This document shows, piece by piece, positions 24,861 through 38,500 of a stretch of DNA of 64,000 nt. Numbering within the stretch: the stretch's first letter is position 1; every line of letters begins with the position of its first letter. Below the pieces are notes generated by a model. The model was given only the letters and a program-made list of their open reading frames with translations, did not search any database and was not told where the DNA came from. Source of the stretch: Antedon mediterranea (Eukaryota > Echinodermata > Crinoidea > Comatulida > Antedonidae); contig NC_092672.1 in NCBI RefSeq assembly GCF_964355755.1, positions 22,874,501 through 22,938,500 of the forward strand, read 5' to 3'. Position numbers and translations under genes: made by a program.

Positions 24861-25079
24861 TCTTGACACATGAAACTGAGTGCCAATGCTATATAGTGTG
24901 CATCATTAGTATTATCATCAATATTATGATTATCAATATTATTATTATGATTAAAAGGGGCGCTTGATATATAATATAATATAACACAGTAACAATGGGG
25001 ATTATAAAACCACACTTCTAAAATAATTTTAAATATTAACTGGTGCGTGTGATTAAAGTTGTGTACTCTCTATACCAAA

Positions 25080-25260
25080 AACAAGATCAGCAATGCATCT
25101 TGGGGTTTATAGTGGGCCGCTAAAATTTAAACAATTATTAGAATCGCATTTTAATCCGTTTAAAGATGACCAAGGGTATCTCAATAGGACCGTATAGAAT
25201 TTATTTTTACATTAAATGTAGTTTGTGACCTTAGATTAGATCTAAAAAACGTAGGGAAAG
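25080..25260 (+). repeat. dispersed repeat, partner of 10.33-10.53 kb
   Basis: Matches the reverse complement of 10330-10530 with scattered substitutions. No coding potential. Confidence 0.65.
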
Positions 25261-25514
25261 GGACTTTAATGTAATTGACTGTTGTAGGACTTTCTGTAAC
25301 TGCAGTTTTTTTGTATATAAGATGAGTCTTAGTAATTCGTGCTTTGGTGGCTATGGCTAGTTTTAGTGGCTATGGCTAGTTTTAGTGGCTATGGCTAGTT
25401 TTAGTGGCGTACATGGTAAACCCACTGTGTATTGATTAGCAAAAACATTAACATTCAGAATTAAATAGTCAAGATTTAAATGTTTCATTGGTATAGCTTT
25501 ATTCAATATCTTTA

Positions 25515-26215
25515 GTCGCGTGGACGCGACTCTATAGTTCACTATGTCGGTCGGTTGGTCGATCTGTCTGTCTGTCGGTCTGTCTGTCGGTCCGGTATCA
25601 CTATGCGTTTTATCGCTTTCTGACCTTATCTTGATATCAGTTTAATCTAGCTAGGTCAATTTTTCACAGTATATTCCTTATGGCCAGGAATCGATGTGGT
25701 TATGTTTTCACGGTGCGCAATAAAAAATTACGCGGTCTACGCACGATTTAACGAAATCACGTTTGTAATCATATCTTCACAACCATGAATCACAATTAAA
25801 TAAAATTTGGTACTCATAAATTTCAGGGCATAAATCATCATATGGCAATACAAATACGTGCGTAGCGCATGCGTACGCGCGCTTAAAATTTTCAAAATTT
25901 ATTTTCGATGAAATAAGAGTACGTTTCAGGCAATTTTAAGCGTTTACAAAATTGCCATGAGTGCGCATATTTTTGCGCGCGCTCTGCGCGTTAAATGTTA
26001 TTGCGCACTCTTTTTGCCCGATTTCTGTTTTCTTGACTTACTTTTCAACTCGAAATCACGTTATACGAGCACATCAACAGTGACAGGCTACGCACGTGTA
26101 AATTAAAAAAATATAATGTTTTTAAACATTTCTAAACATGTTCAGTAATTTCGGTCAGTATAGTTCACTGTGTCGGTCGGTCTGTCTGTCTGTCTGTCTG
26201 TCGGTCTGTCTGTTT
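25515..26215 (+). mobile_element. ~0.7-kb dispersed element with hairpin end and GTCTGTC tracts, copy 1
   Basis: Opens with the self-complementary hairpin gtcgcg-tgga-cgcgac, then a (gtcggtctgtc)n tract, a ~550-bp body rich in gcgcgc/acgcg motifs, and a second gtctgtc tract. A reverse-oriented copy is at 47966-48701 with high identity through the body. Confidence 0.85.
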
Positions 26216-28544
26216 TAAACTTATCTTGTAAAGATAAAGTAAAATGTTGGTGTTTTATGTATTAATCACTGCCGATGATTTAGAAAGGTTTAATAAGCTC
26301 TCTAAACAAACTTGCTAACAGTACATTTACTAAAGCCAAATTAGTAGAGTTAGAGTTACTGCATAAATACATATTTCATATTCTATTTTATTAAATGATA
26401 TACAATCTTTTTTGTATTGTATTTTTGTTTTCTTTTAAATCTCAACGCGAGTCACAAGTAAACTCATTATATAATGTTAAGATAAATTGGTTGGTTTCAG
26501 CATAGGCAATTGACTATGGTACCAAAATAATAAATGATGTTTGATATTATTTTGGTATCTCTGAATTTAGTAAATGATTTGGCTATTGACTTGCCTAATG
26601 CAAATGAGATCATTTGTAGAAATTAGACTTACAGAATTTGATTAATGGCCAATATCACCTTTATATGATTGACAGACTTACTAAACAGGACGAAAGGTAT
26701 GGAGATGGGATCATTCACTGTATAACAGCAATTATATAAATATCTACCATATTTTCGACCCCTGGTGTGTAATTTTTCAATATAAAATTGACTAATGGTT
26801 GCCAAGGTATGGGACATATTTTTAGTATAGTATCATTATGTCTATAATTATATTTTGTATTAGAAAACTTTTGTCTAATTTTTATTTTGTTTACTTGCAT
26901 GTTTGTGGAAATACAATTTTTTTTAAAGAATAAAAAACCTGACATAGTTCATATTTTGATACACCACCTGATTATGCAAATTACATTCTCTTTTGGTTGG
27001 CATAGCTTAATAGTGTTTATCCTTAAAATTCAGGAAAGTGGCATAGCCTATCGTGTGCGGCCCATCAATAAACATCAGTGTGCCAAATGTGAGCATGTAC
27101 CGTTCAGTGGTTTTGGAGGAGATATGTAAAATACGCGAACAATTTAGTAGCATTTAATATATAGATTGCTTTATACATTGATACCAAAAATTATGAGCAT
27201 GGAAAACTGCACTTACAGATATTTGTGTCCCTACCCCAAAATTGTCCAAAACTGTGGAGATGATTGGAATAATTAGAAATGCGTTAAAATCCCACCTTTC
27301 ATATTCCGTTATGGTAATTACTTTATTCCATTTACTATTATTTACTAATTTGATTTTAGGTACTTTTTGTTTTTGTTCAGGCACTTTCAACACAAGCTTT
27401 TGCTTTTTAGAAATGGTGCCTCCTTCATGATATTGTTTTATTCATTTTAAAGATGAGAAAAAAAATTGTATTGTTTTAACTATCTTTCTTCATGAATTTT
27501 GTATTATATTATTTATTTTGTATATTATGAAGGAATTAAATGTTACTATGAAAAAAATATGTAATGTATGATTTTTGTGTTCACTGGATATAGATGACAA
27601 AATATGTACGTAGTGTAGACCTCTCATATCCCATGTACTGTATTTTGTTGCTTGTAACCCGTTTTTCCCTTCACTTCTTCAATGCTCAAACTTGTGGCCA
27701 TGTCAAGAACTTAATCACAAGATGATTCCTGATTCTTGTTAATCTTCCTCTGGCCAACAGAATAGACCACTTTCATTACTCTAGTGTGCAAGGCTATCAA
27801 ACAACTTGATAGCCTTGGTCTGTGTCCCTTCTTTAAAGTTGTCTTTTCTATAAATATATTGGGTTGGATGGAACAACTCAGTCACAATGTACTTCATCGA
27901 AGTGAAAATCTAAATTTGTGAACTATGATCTAATCGGATGCTATAAAGGATATTACTTTTATAATTTACAGTCCCTTTCTTTTTTATGCAAAAAAATAGA
28001 ATAAAAGAATACTAAAATCAAACATTGAAAAGTCATTTTGTAGTTTTAATCAGGTTATTTAAAAAATAATGATTTAGCTTATAAAAAATAAAAACCCATT
28101 GAATTTCAAACAATGGGCTTCCAGTTTACTACTTTAAAAAAAAATTTTATTAGGTTAAATAATTTTTCGTTTCCATCAATTTTTTTGTCAAACTAGTGTA
28201 ACATTCAAAAATAAAAAAAATATGTGGTGATCATTTAAGCATTTGACCTTTAACATTGTATCTACAGAAGAAAGCACAGATAAAATGTTATTTTAAAGCT
28301 TTAAGGCCACATTTATATTTGTACCTAATACATTCTTATTCAAAATACTCAAGTTTAAGATATAAAATAATTGTATATAGTGTATTAATTGACCTAGACT
28401 CTAAAGGCAAAATTAAATTAGTTATTCTAAATTTTAAGAATAATGTTTGTATGTGTTTCTTTCATTCTTTACAAAAACTTAGTGGTTAAAGAGAAAATTA
28501 GGGAAAAGTTTTCAAATGGCAGCCATTTTGAATTTATGGAAAAC

Positions 28545-29692
28545 AAGTAATTACTAATACACAACCCAGGGTATAGATACTAATATCTATATAGGCCTAT
28601 ATTAAAACAAGTAATTACTAATACACAACCCAGGGTATAGATACTAATATCTATATAGGCCTATATTAACACAAGTAATTACTAATACACAACCCAGGGT
28701 ATAGATACTAATATCTATATAGGCCTAGTATTAACACAAGTAATTACTAATACACAACCCAGGGTATAGATACTAATATCTATATAGGCCTATATTAACA
28801 CAAGTAATTACTAATACACAACCCAGGGTATAGATACTAATATCTATATAGGCCTATATTAAAACAAGTAATTACTAATACACAACCCAGGGTATAGATA
28901 CTAATATCTATATAGGCCTATATTAAAACAAGTAATTACTAATACACAACCCAGGGTATAGATACTAATATCTATATAGGCCTATATTAAAACAAGTAAT
29001 TACTAATACACAACCCAAGGTATAGATACTAATATCTATATAGGCCTATATTAAAACAAGTAATTACTAATACACAACCCAGGGTATAGATACTAATATC
29101 TATATAGGCCTATATTAAAACAAGTAATTACTAATACACAACCCAGGGTATAGATACTAATATCTATATAGGCCTATATTAACACAAGTAATTACTAATA
29201 CACAACCCAGGGTATAGATACTAATATCTATATAGGCCTATATTAACACAAGTAATTACTAATACACAACCCAGGGTATAGATACTAATATCTATATAGG
29301 CCTATATTAACACAAGTAATTACTAATACACAACCCAGGGTAGATACTAATATCTATATAGGCCTATATTAAAACAAGTAATTACTAATACACAACCCAG
29401 GGTATAGATACTAATATCTATATAGGCCTATATTAACACAAGTAATTACTAATACACAACCCAAGGTATAGATACTAATATCTATATAGGCCTATATTAA
29501 CACAAGTAATTACTAATACACAACCCAGGGTATAGATACTAATATCTATATAGGCCTATATTAAAACAAGTAATTACTAATACACAACCCAGGGTATAGA
29601 TACTAATATCTATATAGGCCTATATTAACACAAGTAATTACTAATACACAACCCAGGGTATAGATACTAATATCTATATAGGCCTATATTAT
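28545..29692. repeat. 61-bp satellite with internal palindrome, ~18-19 copies
   Basis: The unit contains acaagtaattactaataca, cacaacccagggtataga and the near-palindrome taatatctatataggcct followed by atatta. Copies are nearly identical, implying recent amplification. It stops exactly where the dispersed element at 29695 starts. Confidence 0.95.
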
Positions 29693-29694
29693 GA

Positions 29695-31062
29695 TTTACG
29701 TAATCGCTTCGCTCGCGTACCATCTAGGTCGTGCTCACAGATGGTTCTCGAATACATAACAATTTCAGCGTTAAAAAACTGGCGATTTCAAATATATACG
29801 TACCGCAGGACAATAATACATGTCGTTTACAGGAACGAATAAATAGACACTGTGATTTATGTACTCAACTAAAATTAGCACCCTGGGAATTACTTGTCAC
29901 AAAATGAGACAAATTGTTTAAGTCAAATTTAAACAAACTTAATTTGTGTTTTGTATGTAACATTAGGGTTGAGGGATGGGGAAGAGGATGGGTGGAAAGA
30001 AAGAGGAACAATTTTTAAATATATTCTTTATCTATTTAGTAACGAAATATTAATTGTTTTCATGTTTTACAAATAATATACCACTAAACACAGTAAAACA
30101 TTGCGATGTAATACTTTGTTGAAACTATAACCGTCCAAGTCAATTGAAATAGTACAGTACATGTAACGATGTAACATCACTACGACGTGTATATATTTAT
30201 ATAATGTAAAACAATTTGTGAAACGATTTGATCGTCAATAAATATTAAATTATCTAACTCAACTTAATAAGTAGGCCTAATGGTTTTCAATTGTTTCTTA
30301 GAGCCAATTCATACTTAAGTTGGTTCCTACCCTACCCACCAAAGATGTTCTGCGTTTAGGGCATGTGATGTACCGTAGGCCTATCCTCTACTGGTTTTAC
30401 AACGCTACTCATGCCAGTGAGGGAAGGGTGATGATGTGGGTAGTTTAATTGCAATAATAAAGATTTGTACATAATATACGGCGAGTGAAAACTCTAGCTC
30501 ATTATCCGTTTAAAAAAAAATGTATATCCAACCACTGCAGCACAGATTGAAAAAAAAATGGATCGAATTTCTGTTATGAGTATATAGTACTTGCCTTTAC
30601 GACGCCTGAGGGAATAGACGCTTGTGGAACAGAGATTGGAATGTTCCATTCATCGCAAATCAATACATTTGTATAAACGTATATTAAATCTATCAAAATA
30701 GTATTTTTTAAAGAAAATCGGCCTGTCTTCAACATTATGATGCTGTACTCGAGCTGTTCAACCGGTTTTCAGCCATTAAAAACAATTATCGTAGGAGGAG
30801 ATATTTTTCAAGACGGACATCCATTAGACAGTGTATACCACGATCGAAAAACACCCCTATTTGGGGCAAATGGTTGAACCTAAATTCGTTTTAATCGTCA
30901 ATAACTAATTATCGAACTCAATTTAATTATTAAACAGGGTTACATCAGGTGGTTAAAATCAGTACCGAAAGTACAAACCAACTTTATATACCATCGAGTA
31001 AACATTCTAGAAATAACGCGCGATTTACCGAATTTTGCCCTTACGTAAATTTATATATAGAT
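29695..31062 (+). mobile_element. ~1.4-kb non-coding dispersed element, copy 2
   Basis: Same family and orientation as 11230-12650, ending in the identical acgtaaatttatatatagat. No transposase frame. Confidence 0.75.
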
Positions 31063-31841
31063 TAGAGCAAGATTGGTACAAAAAGATTTCACAAAAACAA
31101 TTCACAAATGCTGTGCCATATCTAAATAAGGACAAAATTCACATGCCAAAATCACACCTTTTACCATGGCAACCATTAATTTTTTTTCAAAAATATTTCA
31201 GTTTTGTTATATTTATCTAAAGTGTGAATAATTACCAAAGTATGAAGAAAATTCATTTTTTTGGCATTTGGCCACATTAGGTTGATATTTGTAGTCAACC
31301 GCTCTTAAGACTTAGAAGATGTGCTTACATCCTCAAAAATGCACTCTCGTAGACGTCATTTTAGATTTGACCAACAATTCTCCAATCAAATGACAAGAAT
31401 TCGAGTAACTGACCTCAACTGACCGACACAAAAAATTTCTATTGTTTCGGGACTGAAAGAAACCGAATGCAACTTTAAATCATGTCACACGTCGTGCAGT
31501 AAGGGTGACCACGACCATATAAGCTACCTTACAGACGGTTACAACGCACATACAGTATTATGACTTATTTCCAATGGAATGGTGTCGGGAACACACACAC
31601 AAAGTTTGAATCCCAAATGATCCTAAATGACATAAAAATCACAAACTTAAATCATATTTCTGAGAATTATTTTTATTTACTGAAATTATATTGTTAGTTT
31701 TACATGATTTGTTTATAATAAAATTTAAAATTTGGATTTTATATTCATTGACATGAAACTTACTCATGCGTGAAAACCAAATCAAAGCTGAAAGAGCTCC
31801 ACAAAGACCCTGAATTCTTACAGTGTAATGGATGTTAAGTT

Positions 31842-31847
31842 TTTATT
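31842..31847 (-). promoter_or_regulatory. candidate MYO19 polyadenylation signal
   Basis: AATAAA on the minus strand about 190 bp after the MYO19 stop codon. Other AT-rich candidates exist nearby. Confidence 0.35.
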
Positions 31848-32037
31848 GTACAACAATTGTATTATTGTTTGTATTGTGAATACAAATTGCTACGACAGCA
31901 CACGCATGTAAAAATGGAATTTAGTCAATATTCATTATTCTTTCAACATATACAGTAGACAATTTGCGGCATTTGACACAACCTTGATACTGGTGGTAGT
32001 TCCTGGATTAACATACTTAATCCTGACATGAACTGTA

Positions 32038-32595
32038 TTATAGCCTAACTGGACCATGATACAGCAAACCAAGTAACACAATACCAAAAGCTATATCAAT
32101 GGCAGGAGTTGTTGTAACTTGCACAAACTTGTTAATGATGGTAGTAGTTCCTTGATTTACAGGCTGACCTTCAACATGTCTACCATTCTGGTGCTCACTA
32201 ACTATTGGTGTATGTGTAGCACATTGTTCATCTGAGCTCTTCTTTTGAGATATTTCATCCTCATCTTTCTTTTGTTCAATGTTTACTATGCCTATTGTAT
32301 TTCCTTCACTTCTACCACTATTACAGTTCAGGTTAACATTTTCATGAAATTGTATTCTAGAATTGTGTTTTACATTTTCTGGTTCTTCAATTTCATTGAT
32401 GCTCTTATCGGTAAACTTATCTCTCTTATCTTGATCTTCAACTTCTTTGCTAACATTGCTTGAACTAATCACTGACAGGTTACTGTCATGAGGTTCATTA
32501 TCCAGTGATACTACTGACAGTATACCTTCTGTTAATATGCTATTGTTTTGTTGCGATTGTTCATCATTGCATTCTTGCACATCAGAATCAGCAAA
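32038..32595 (-). other. MYO19: MYO19 terminal exon: acidic tail plus C-terminal hydrophobic segment
   Basis: The exon encodes 185 residues in phase 0 from acceptor ttttaccag. Most of it is Ser/Glu/Asp/Asn-rich and probably disordered ([32 protein letters not shown]). The last ~20 residues contain a hydrophobic run [14 protein letters not shown] followed by HGPVRL and stop. That is the geometry of a tail anchor. I cannot recognise the vertebrate mitochondrial-binding tail here. Confidence 0.8.
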
Positions 32596-35500
32596 CTGGT
32601 AAAAATAAATGTTAAATTGTATTAAATTGTATCAAGAAAAAAAAAATTAGATTAAAAATCATAAACTGAATGTTTATGATTTGAATACGGAGAATATTTC
32701 ATGAAAATTAACTGATTGACCATTTAATGAGGCGGAACCAAGCACAGGCAGTCTCTCAGTAAATGAAATATACTCTATTCAACATTATTAGTTTTATAGC
32801 ACAGTACATATGATGATGTGTTAATTTAACATTAAAGTAAGTACCTGTAAATGAGGATGTGTTAGTGATGAAGGAACATACTTCACATTGTAAAGTTTGT
32901 TGGTGCAGCGAAGATTGAAAATTGCGAGTTTTAAGTAAAGGCCTACCTCGTCTGAATTCAATTCATTTAATTGTTCATCTAACTTGCGTTGGTGTAAACG
33001 AATTGAATATCCAATCATAGCATACTGTATGACACGTGCTGCCTCATGTCGTCTCTTTACATCTTCTCTCACCTTCCAGCCTCTAAAACCTACAACATAT
33101 CAATTCTAATTAGTGACAATTAGTGGCTTGGTTTGGTAACAGCATGATGCCTGCAAGATATTTGTCAAAACACAATTACAATCAATACCTGCTTGAATGA
33201 TGACAACAGCTGCCTCTTGTTTACTTTTGGTTGCCAGGATCTTCCTCCACCATATCTGGATTACACCAGCACTTAAATTGAATTCCTTCAATCTTGCAAC
33301 TTCAAGTTTATCCAACTAAATGAAAAATAACGGAATATAATAAATATACAATGATGCAGATTCTTACTTATTTTTTTACACTGACAAGCTAAAAACAAAA
33401 AGCTAAAAGTATTATAATTTTGTGCTACAACTTTTTCATAATTACACACATTTAACTGGGTAATAATTTTTAATAAAATGGTATTTTTTAAATTGTGTCA
33501 AATTAATTGTTCTTTTCTTTTTTATATTTATATACTTTTTTTAAAAAGAAAAATGCCTCAATTTTACATAAATATTTAGTCAATTATGGTGAATTTCCTA
33601 TCTTATGCTACAAAAATATTCCTTTAGCACTACTTTTAAAAATAAAGGTTTATTTTACGACACTCATTCAGCTCTACTACAAAGGTTTATATTATACAGA
33701 TATTGCCTACTTAGAGGTGAAAACCCCGAGGGAATGATATTTTTCTAAGGAACTAAATATTACATCTGTTATATTAAAATATGTAGCAAAGTTTAAGTAG
33801 ACTTGGCTGGGTCGGCTAGCCTAAGTAATAAGACTGCCTAGTTCACCTTACCTTGCCTAAGTAATAAGACTGCCTAGTTCACATTACCTTGCCTAAGTAA
33901 TAAGACTGCCTAGTTCACCTTACCTTGCCTAAGTAATAAGACTGCCTAGTTCACCTTACCTTGCCTAAGTAATAAGACTGCCTAGTTCACCTTACCTTGC
34001 CTAAGTAATAAGACTGCCTAGTTCACCTTACCTTGCCTAAGTAACAAGACTGCCTAGTTCACCTTACCTTGCCTAAGTAATAAGACTGCCTAGTTCACCT
34101 TACCTTGCCTAAGTAATAAGACTGCCTAGTTCACCTTACCTTGGCGAAAAATGACCGTATAAAGTCAAATAATTGCTAATGATTCCTTTGCCATAAAATA
34201 TTCACTTAAATTAATTAAAATGTAATTTATTCTACTGCAAATATAAAATAATTAAATTATTACTAAACTACTTTTAAGTACCTGTCCCTCTCTTAGGAAT
34301 ATCTTTGTTTTTCCAAACAAAAAGCTTTTCATTTTATTTTCTTTGTCTGCTTCAGCTAAAACCAGATTCGTAATAACAGCACATTTACTTTTAATATCCA
34401 AATCTTTGATATCTTCTGAGTTTGACCTTATTAATAATTCATACCTCTTAAGAAAATCACTGTAAAACATTCTATAAGAAAATTGTCATTATTGTTCAGA
34501 ATCAAGTATAACAAACAACACACTGGCAAGTATGTTAGTAGGTGTTTAACATGTACAGTATACACAGGGATATATATAGTATATATTATAAACAACACAC
34601 TGGCAAGTATGTTAGTAGGTGTTCAACATGTACAGTATACACAGGGATATATATAGTATATATTATAAACATCACACTGGCAAGTATGTTAGTAGGTGTT
34701 TAACATGTACAGTATGCACAGCGATATATATAGTATATATTATAAACAACACACTGGCAAGTATGTTAGTAGGTGTTCAACATGTACAGTATGTACAGGG
34801 ATATATATAGTATATATTATAAACAACACACTGGCAAGTATGTTAGTAGGTGTTCAACATGTAAAGTATGTACAGGGATATATATAGTATATATTATAAA
34901 CATCACACTGGCAAGTATGTTAGTAGGTGTTCAACATGTAAAGTATGTACAGGGATATATAGTATATATTATAAACAACACACTGGCAAGTATGTTAGTA
35001 GGTGTTCAACATGTACAGTATGTACAGGGATATATATAGTATATATTATAAACATCACACTGGCAAGTATGTTAGTAGGTGTTCAACATGTACAGTATGC
35101 ACAGGGATATATATAGTATATATTATAAACAACACACTGGCAAGTATGTTAGTAGGTGTTCAACATGTACAGTATGTACAGGGATATATATAGTATATAT
35201 TATAAACAACACACAGGCAAGTATGTTAGTAGGTGTTCAACATGTACAGTATGCACAGGGATATATATAGTATATATTATAAACAACACACTGGCAAGTA
35301 TGTTAGTAGGTGTTCAACATGTACAGTATGCACAGGGATATATATAGTATATATTATAAACAACACACAGGCAAGTATGTTAGTAGGTGTTCAACATGTA
35401 CAGTATGCACAGGGATATATATAGTATATATTATAAACAACACACTGGCAAGTATAGTAGGTGTTCAACATGTACAGTATGCACAGGGATATATATAGTA

Positions 35501-38500
35501 TATATTATAAACAACACACTGGCAAGTATGTTAGTAGGTGTTCAACATGTACAGTATGCACAGGGATATATATAGTATATATTATAAACATCACACTGGC
35601 AAGTATGTTAGTAGGTGTTCAACATGTACAGTATGCACAGGGATATATATAGTATATATTATAAACAACACACAGGCAAGTATGTTAGTAGGTGTTCAAC
35701 ATGTACAGTATGCACAGGGATATATATAGTATATATTATAAACAACACACAGGCAAGTATGTTAGTAGGTGTTCAACATGTACAGTATGCACAGGGATAT
35801 ATATAGTATATATTATAAACAACACACTGGCAAGTATGTTAGTAGGTGTTCAACATGTACAGTATGCACAGGGATATATATAGTATATATTATAAACAAC
35901 ACACAGGCAAGTATGTTAGTAGGTGTTCAACATGTACAGTATGCACAGGGATATATATAGTATATATTATAAACAACACACAGGCAAGTATGTTAGTAGG
36001 GGTTCAACATGTACAGTATGTACAGGGATATATATAGTATATATTATAAACATCACAGGCACAGAATAAATTCTATATCGCCCGGTGATATACTGAAATT
36101 CAATTTATTAATTTGAAACGATGAAGATGAGGAAATCTGTGAGAATGAGAAAAAGTCGCCTCCATCAAGATTCAAACCCGGAACCTTCTGCTTGATGTCC
36201 TAACCATTAGACCACTGGGGCTTTCATGGTATTGTTCAAACTCGATTGGATCGTCGTGGTACGGCGGTATAGCACTAGTCCCTCAGTTGTACGCACACGC
36301 ATCAGAGATCAAATTGATACGCCCTCATCTTTCAGTATATATATACATATATATATAAATCCAAAGGCAAATTACTGAACAAAATGACAATGCTGTGGGT
36401 ATCAGTGGCTGGATCTCAATGGAGATACGAAAATAAAAAGCGAAAAGCTAAATCAAAACGATAAAGTAAACAGCCGCCAGAAAAGTTAGCAGAGCTTTCG
36501 GGCAACACTAGCCCTTCATCAGTGCAATACCTATATATATATATATATATATATTGTAAGTCCTAGAGCAAGCTGTTTAATTGGGATTTTAATAGTAAAA
36601 AATACAGTAAAATACAAATTACAACAAATAAGAAGGTTGTAACATGTTTAGTGCAACCTATAAAACAATACAACAAAACCATTTTAGTTTTTGCTTAATT
36701 ATTCAATATCGAAAACAAACAGGTGTAAGCTGACCTGGTAGGGAAGCCTGTTGCACTGATCTCAATTGTTTCAAGAACACCGCAAGCACGTAGTTGATTT
36801 ATAACATGAACGTTATCAAAGCTGTCTGGTTGACACTCAAGACTTGGTTTGATACAGCGGATGTAGTGAGGTGTTGTTTCATGTAAAGTAGCCATAAGAC
36901 TGTCCAATGAATTCTAAGATATAAGATACAATTGTTAGATTGTTACCCCGAAGATTACATGTAAAAACTAAATGGTATCAACCAAAATAAGTATAAGTAA
37001 ATACAAAATGGATTGAGGAAATATGTCTGATAATCAAAAAATAAAATATCTTGCATATATTTATTATTATAAGTTACATTTTCAACAGAAGTTTAAAAAC
37101 AATTGGGAAGCAATAATTTGAGTGATCTTGCAGATGTTTATTTGATTTATTTCAGCGTCATAAAAAACAATTTACAGATAAAATACAATTAATATAATAT
37201 ACAGGAAACAAAATATGAAACATCAACAATATACAAAAACAGGGATGCCGAGGAAAACCCATAAAAGTCCTTGTTTCCCTGTTTCTCCTTTCAAGAAAAA
37301 GCAAAAACAACAACAAAGCAAAAAAACCTATCTAAATTCTAAAGCAAGAGCTCAGTCTTGAAGCTATTTTTCCATACTAAATTCATCAAGAGTCTAAATT
37401 AAGTTTTGAATGAGTTTCAACTTTCAGGATTCTGTACCTTAAATTTTGATACCACTGTAGTAGTCTTTTTTCCTTTTGTTTTACTTGGACTCTGAAAAAA
37501 ATTCATAAAATTAACCTATTTTAGGTTAAACAGAACTATTAACATAACTGATGCAAAGGCATTATAAATATCACACATTTATTCTTTGTTTAAAAGTTTC
37601 ATGATGTAACATCAGGGCCGTAGCCAGGATCTGTCAAGGGGGGTTCGGACACTAAATATTTGGGTCAACCCCCCCCCCCCCTCCCCTGGGGGTGGGGCCT
37701 GATGCGAAGCGAATTTTGTTAAATGACACCCCTAGACGGGCGGAAAAGACACTCTCGTGCAGCATGCTACCAATGAGAAAAAAGATCGTACTTTTTTCCT
37801 CCTTCTCAAACACGTCGATAATTTAAAGGACGATAACTATTTGTTGCCGTATGTTAGATGCGCGTGCTCTGTGCGGAACCGCCGATTGTTTGATCATTTA
37901 CTCCGTATTTTGTTTTGCGTTCAAGTTCAATGCGAACGTACATCTAGGAGCAGCCCCGAAAAAAACACACTGGTTGAAGGCAAATGCTATTTGCTAGCTC
38001 TATCTATAATATTTATTTACAGCAATTTGTTGAGGAATATAAATATTTAAATAGGTGATATTGATACATTTTAGTACGTATCGGCTGGTGGTCTAGAAAA
38101 AAATACTCGGATGCCATAATGTGAACTACAGTACTTGATACCATAGATATTATAGTGTAAAATATTAATATTCACTATAATCCTCTATGATACATTATAC
38201 TTCATAGTCACACATAAATACTGATGTACGTCGGAAGGCTACTTTATGCATGCTGCCTGACTGCCAGTGATCTAAACAATTATAGGTACGCAGTTGTCTG
38301 GCGGTGTCCTTTGTACGAATCGTTCGTGCCCCAGTTCGCTATGAGACGCGTCAATATCATGTTACATGCAGGGACCAAACATTTATTTTTCAGGTTAAAA
38401 TCGGCAATTCATTTGCAGCTTTTAGAAATTTACAGACACGTATCGCTAGTTGACGCTCATACAGAGAAGAAGGTTCACGAACAAGTTTACGAATTTTTCA

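Larger units (their letters stand above)
24861..32037. other. intergenic region between the ROCO gene and MYO19
   Basis: The two genes converge here. The region holds dispersed repeats at 25080-25260, 25515-26215 and 29695-31062, a triple 19-bp repeat (ggctatggctagttttagt) near 25350-25410, and the 61-bp satellite at 28545-29692. The intervals 26.2-28.5 kb and 31.1-32.0 kb appear unique and AT-rich; frames of up to 80 residues there show no recognisable protein. Confidence 0.6.

Noticed and set aside
28545-29692. Regular repeats that could suggest a CRISPR array
   Set aside because: There are no unique spacers between repeats, the units are head-to-tail, no cas genes are present, and the host is eukaryotic.
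34497-36055. A ladder of overlapping ~63-residue frames ([13 protein letters not shown]...)
   Set aside because: They recur every 77 bp and are different readings of one non-coding satellite unit; the same DNA gives the frame by periodicity, with no splice or start context.
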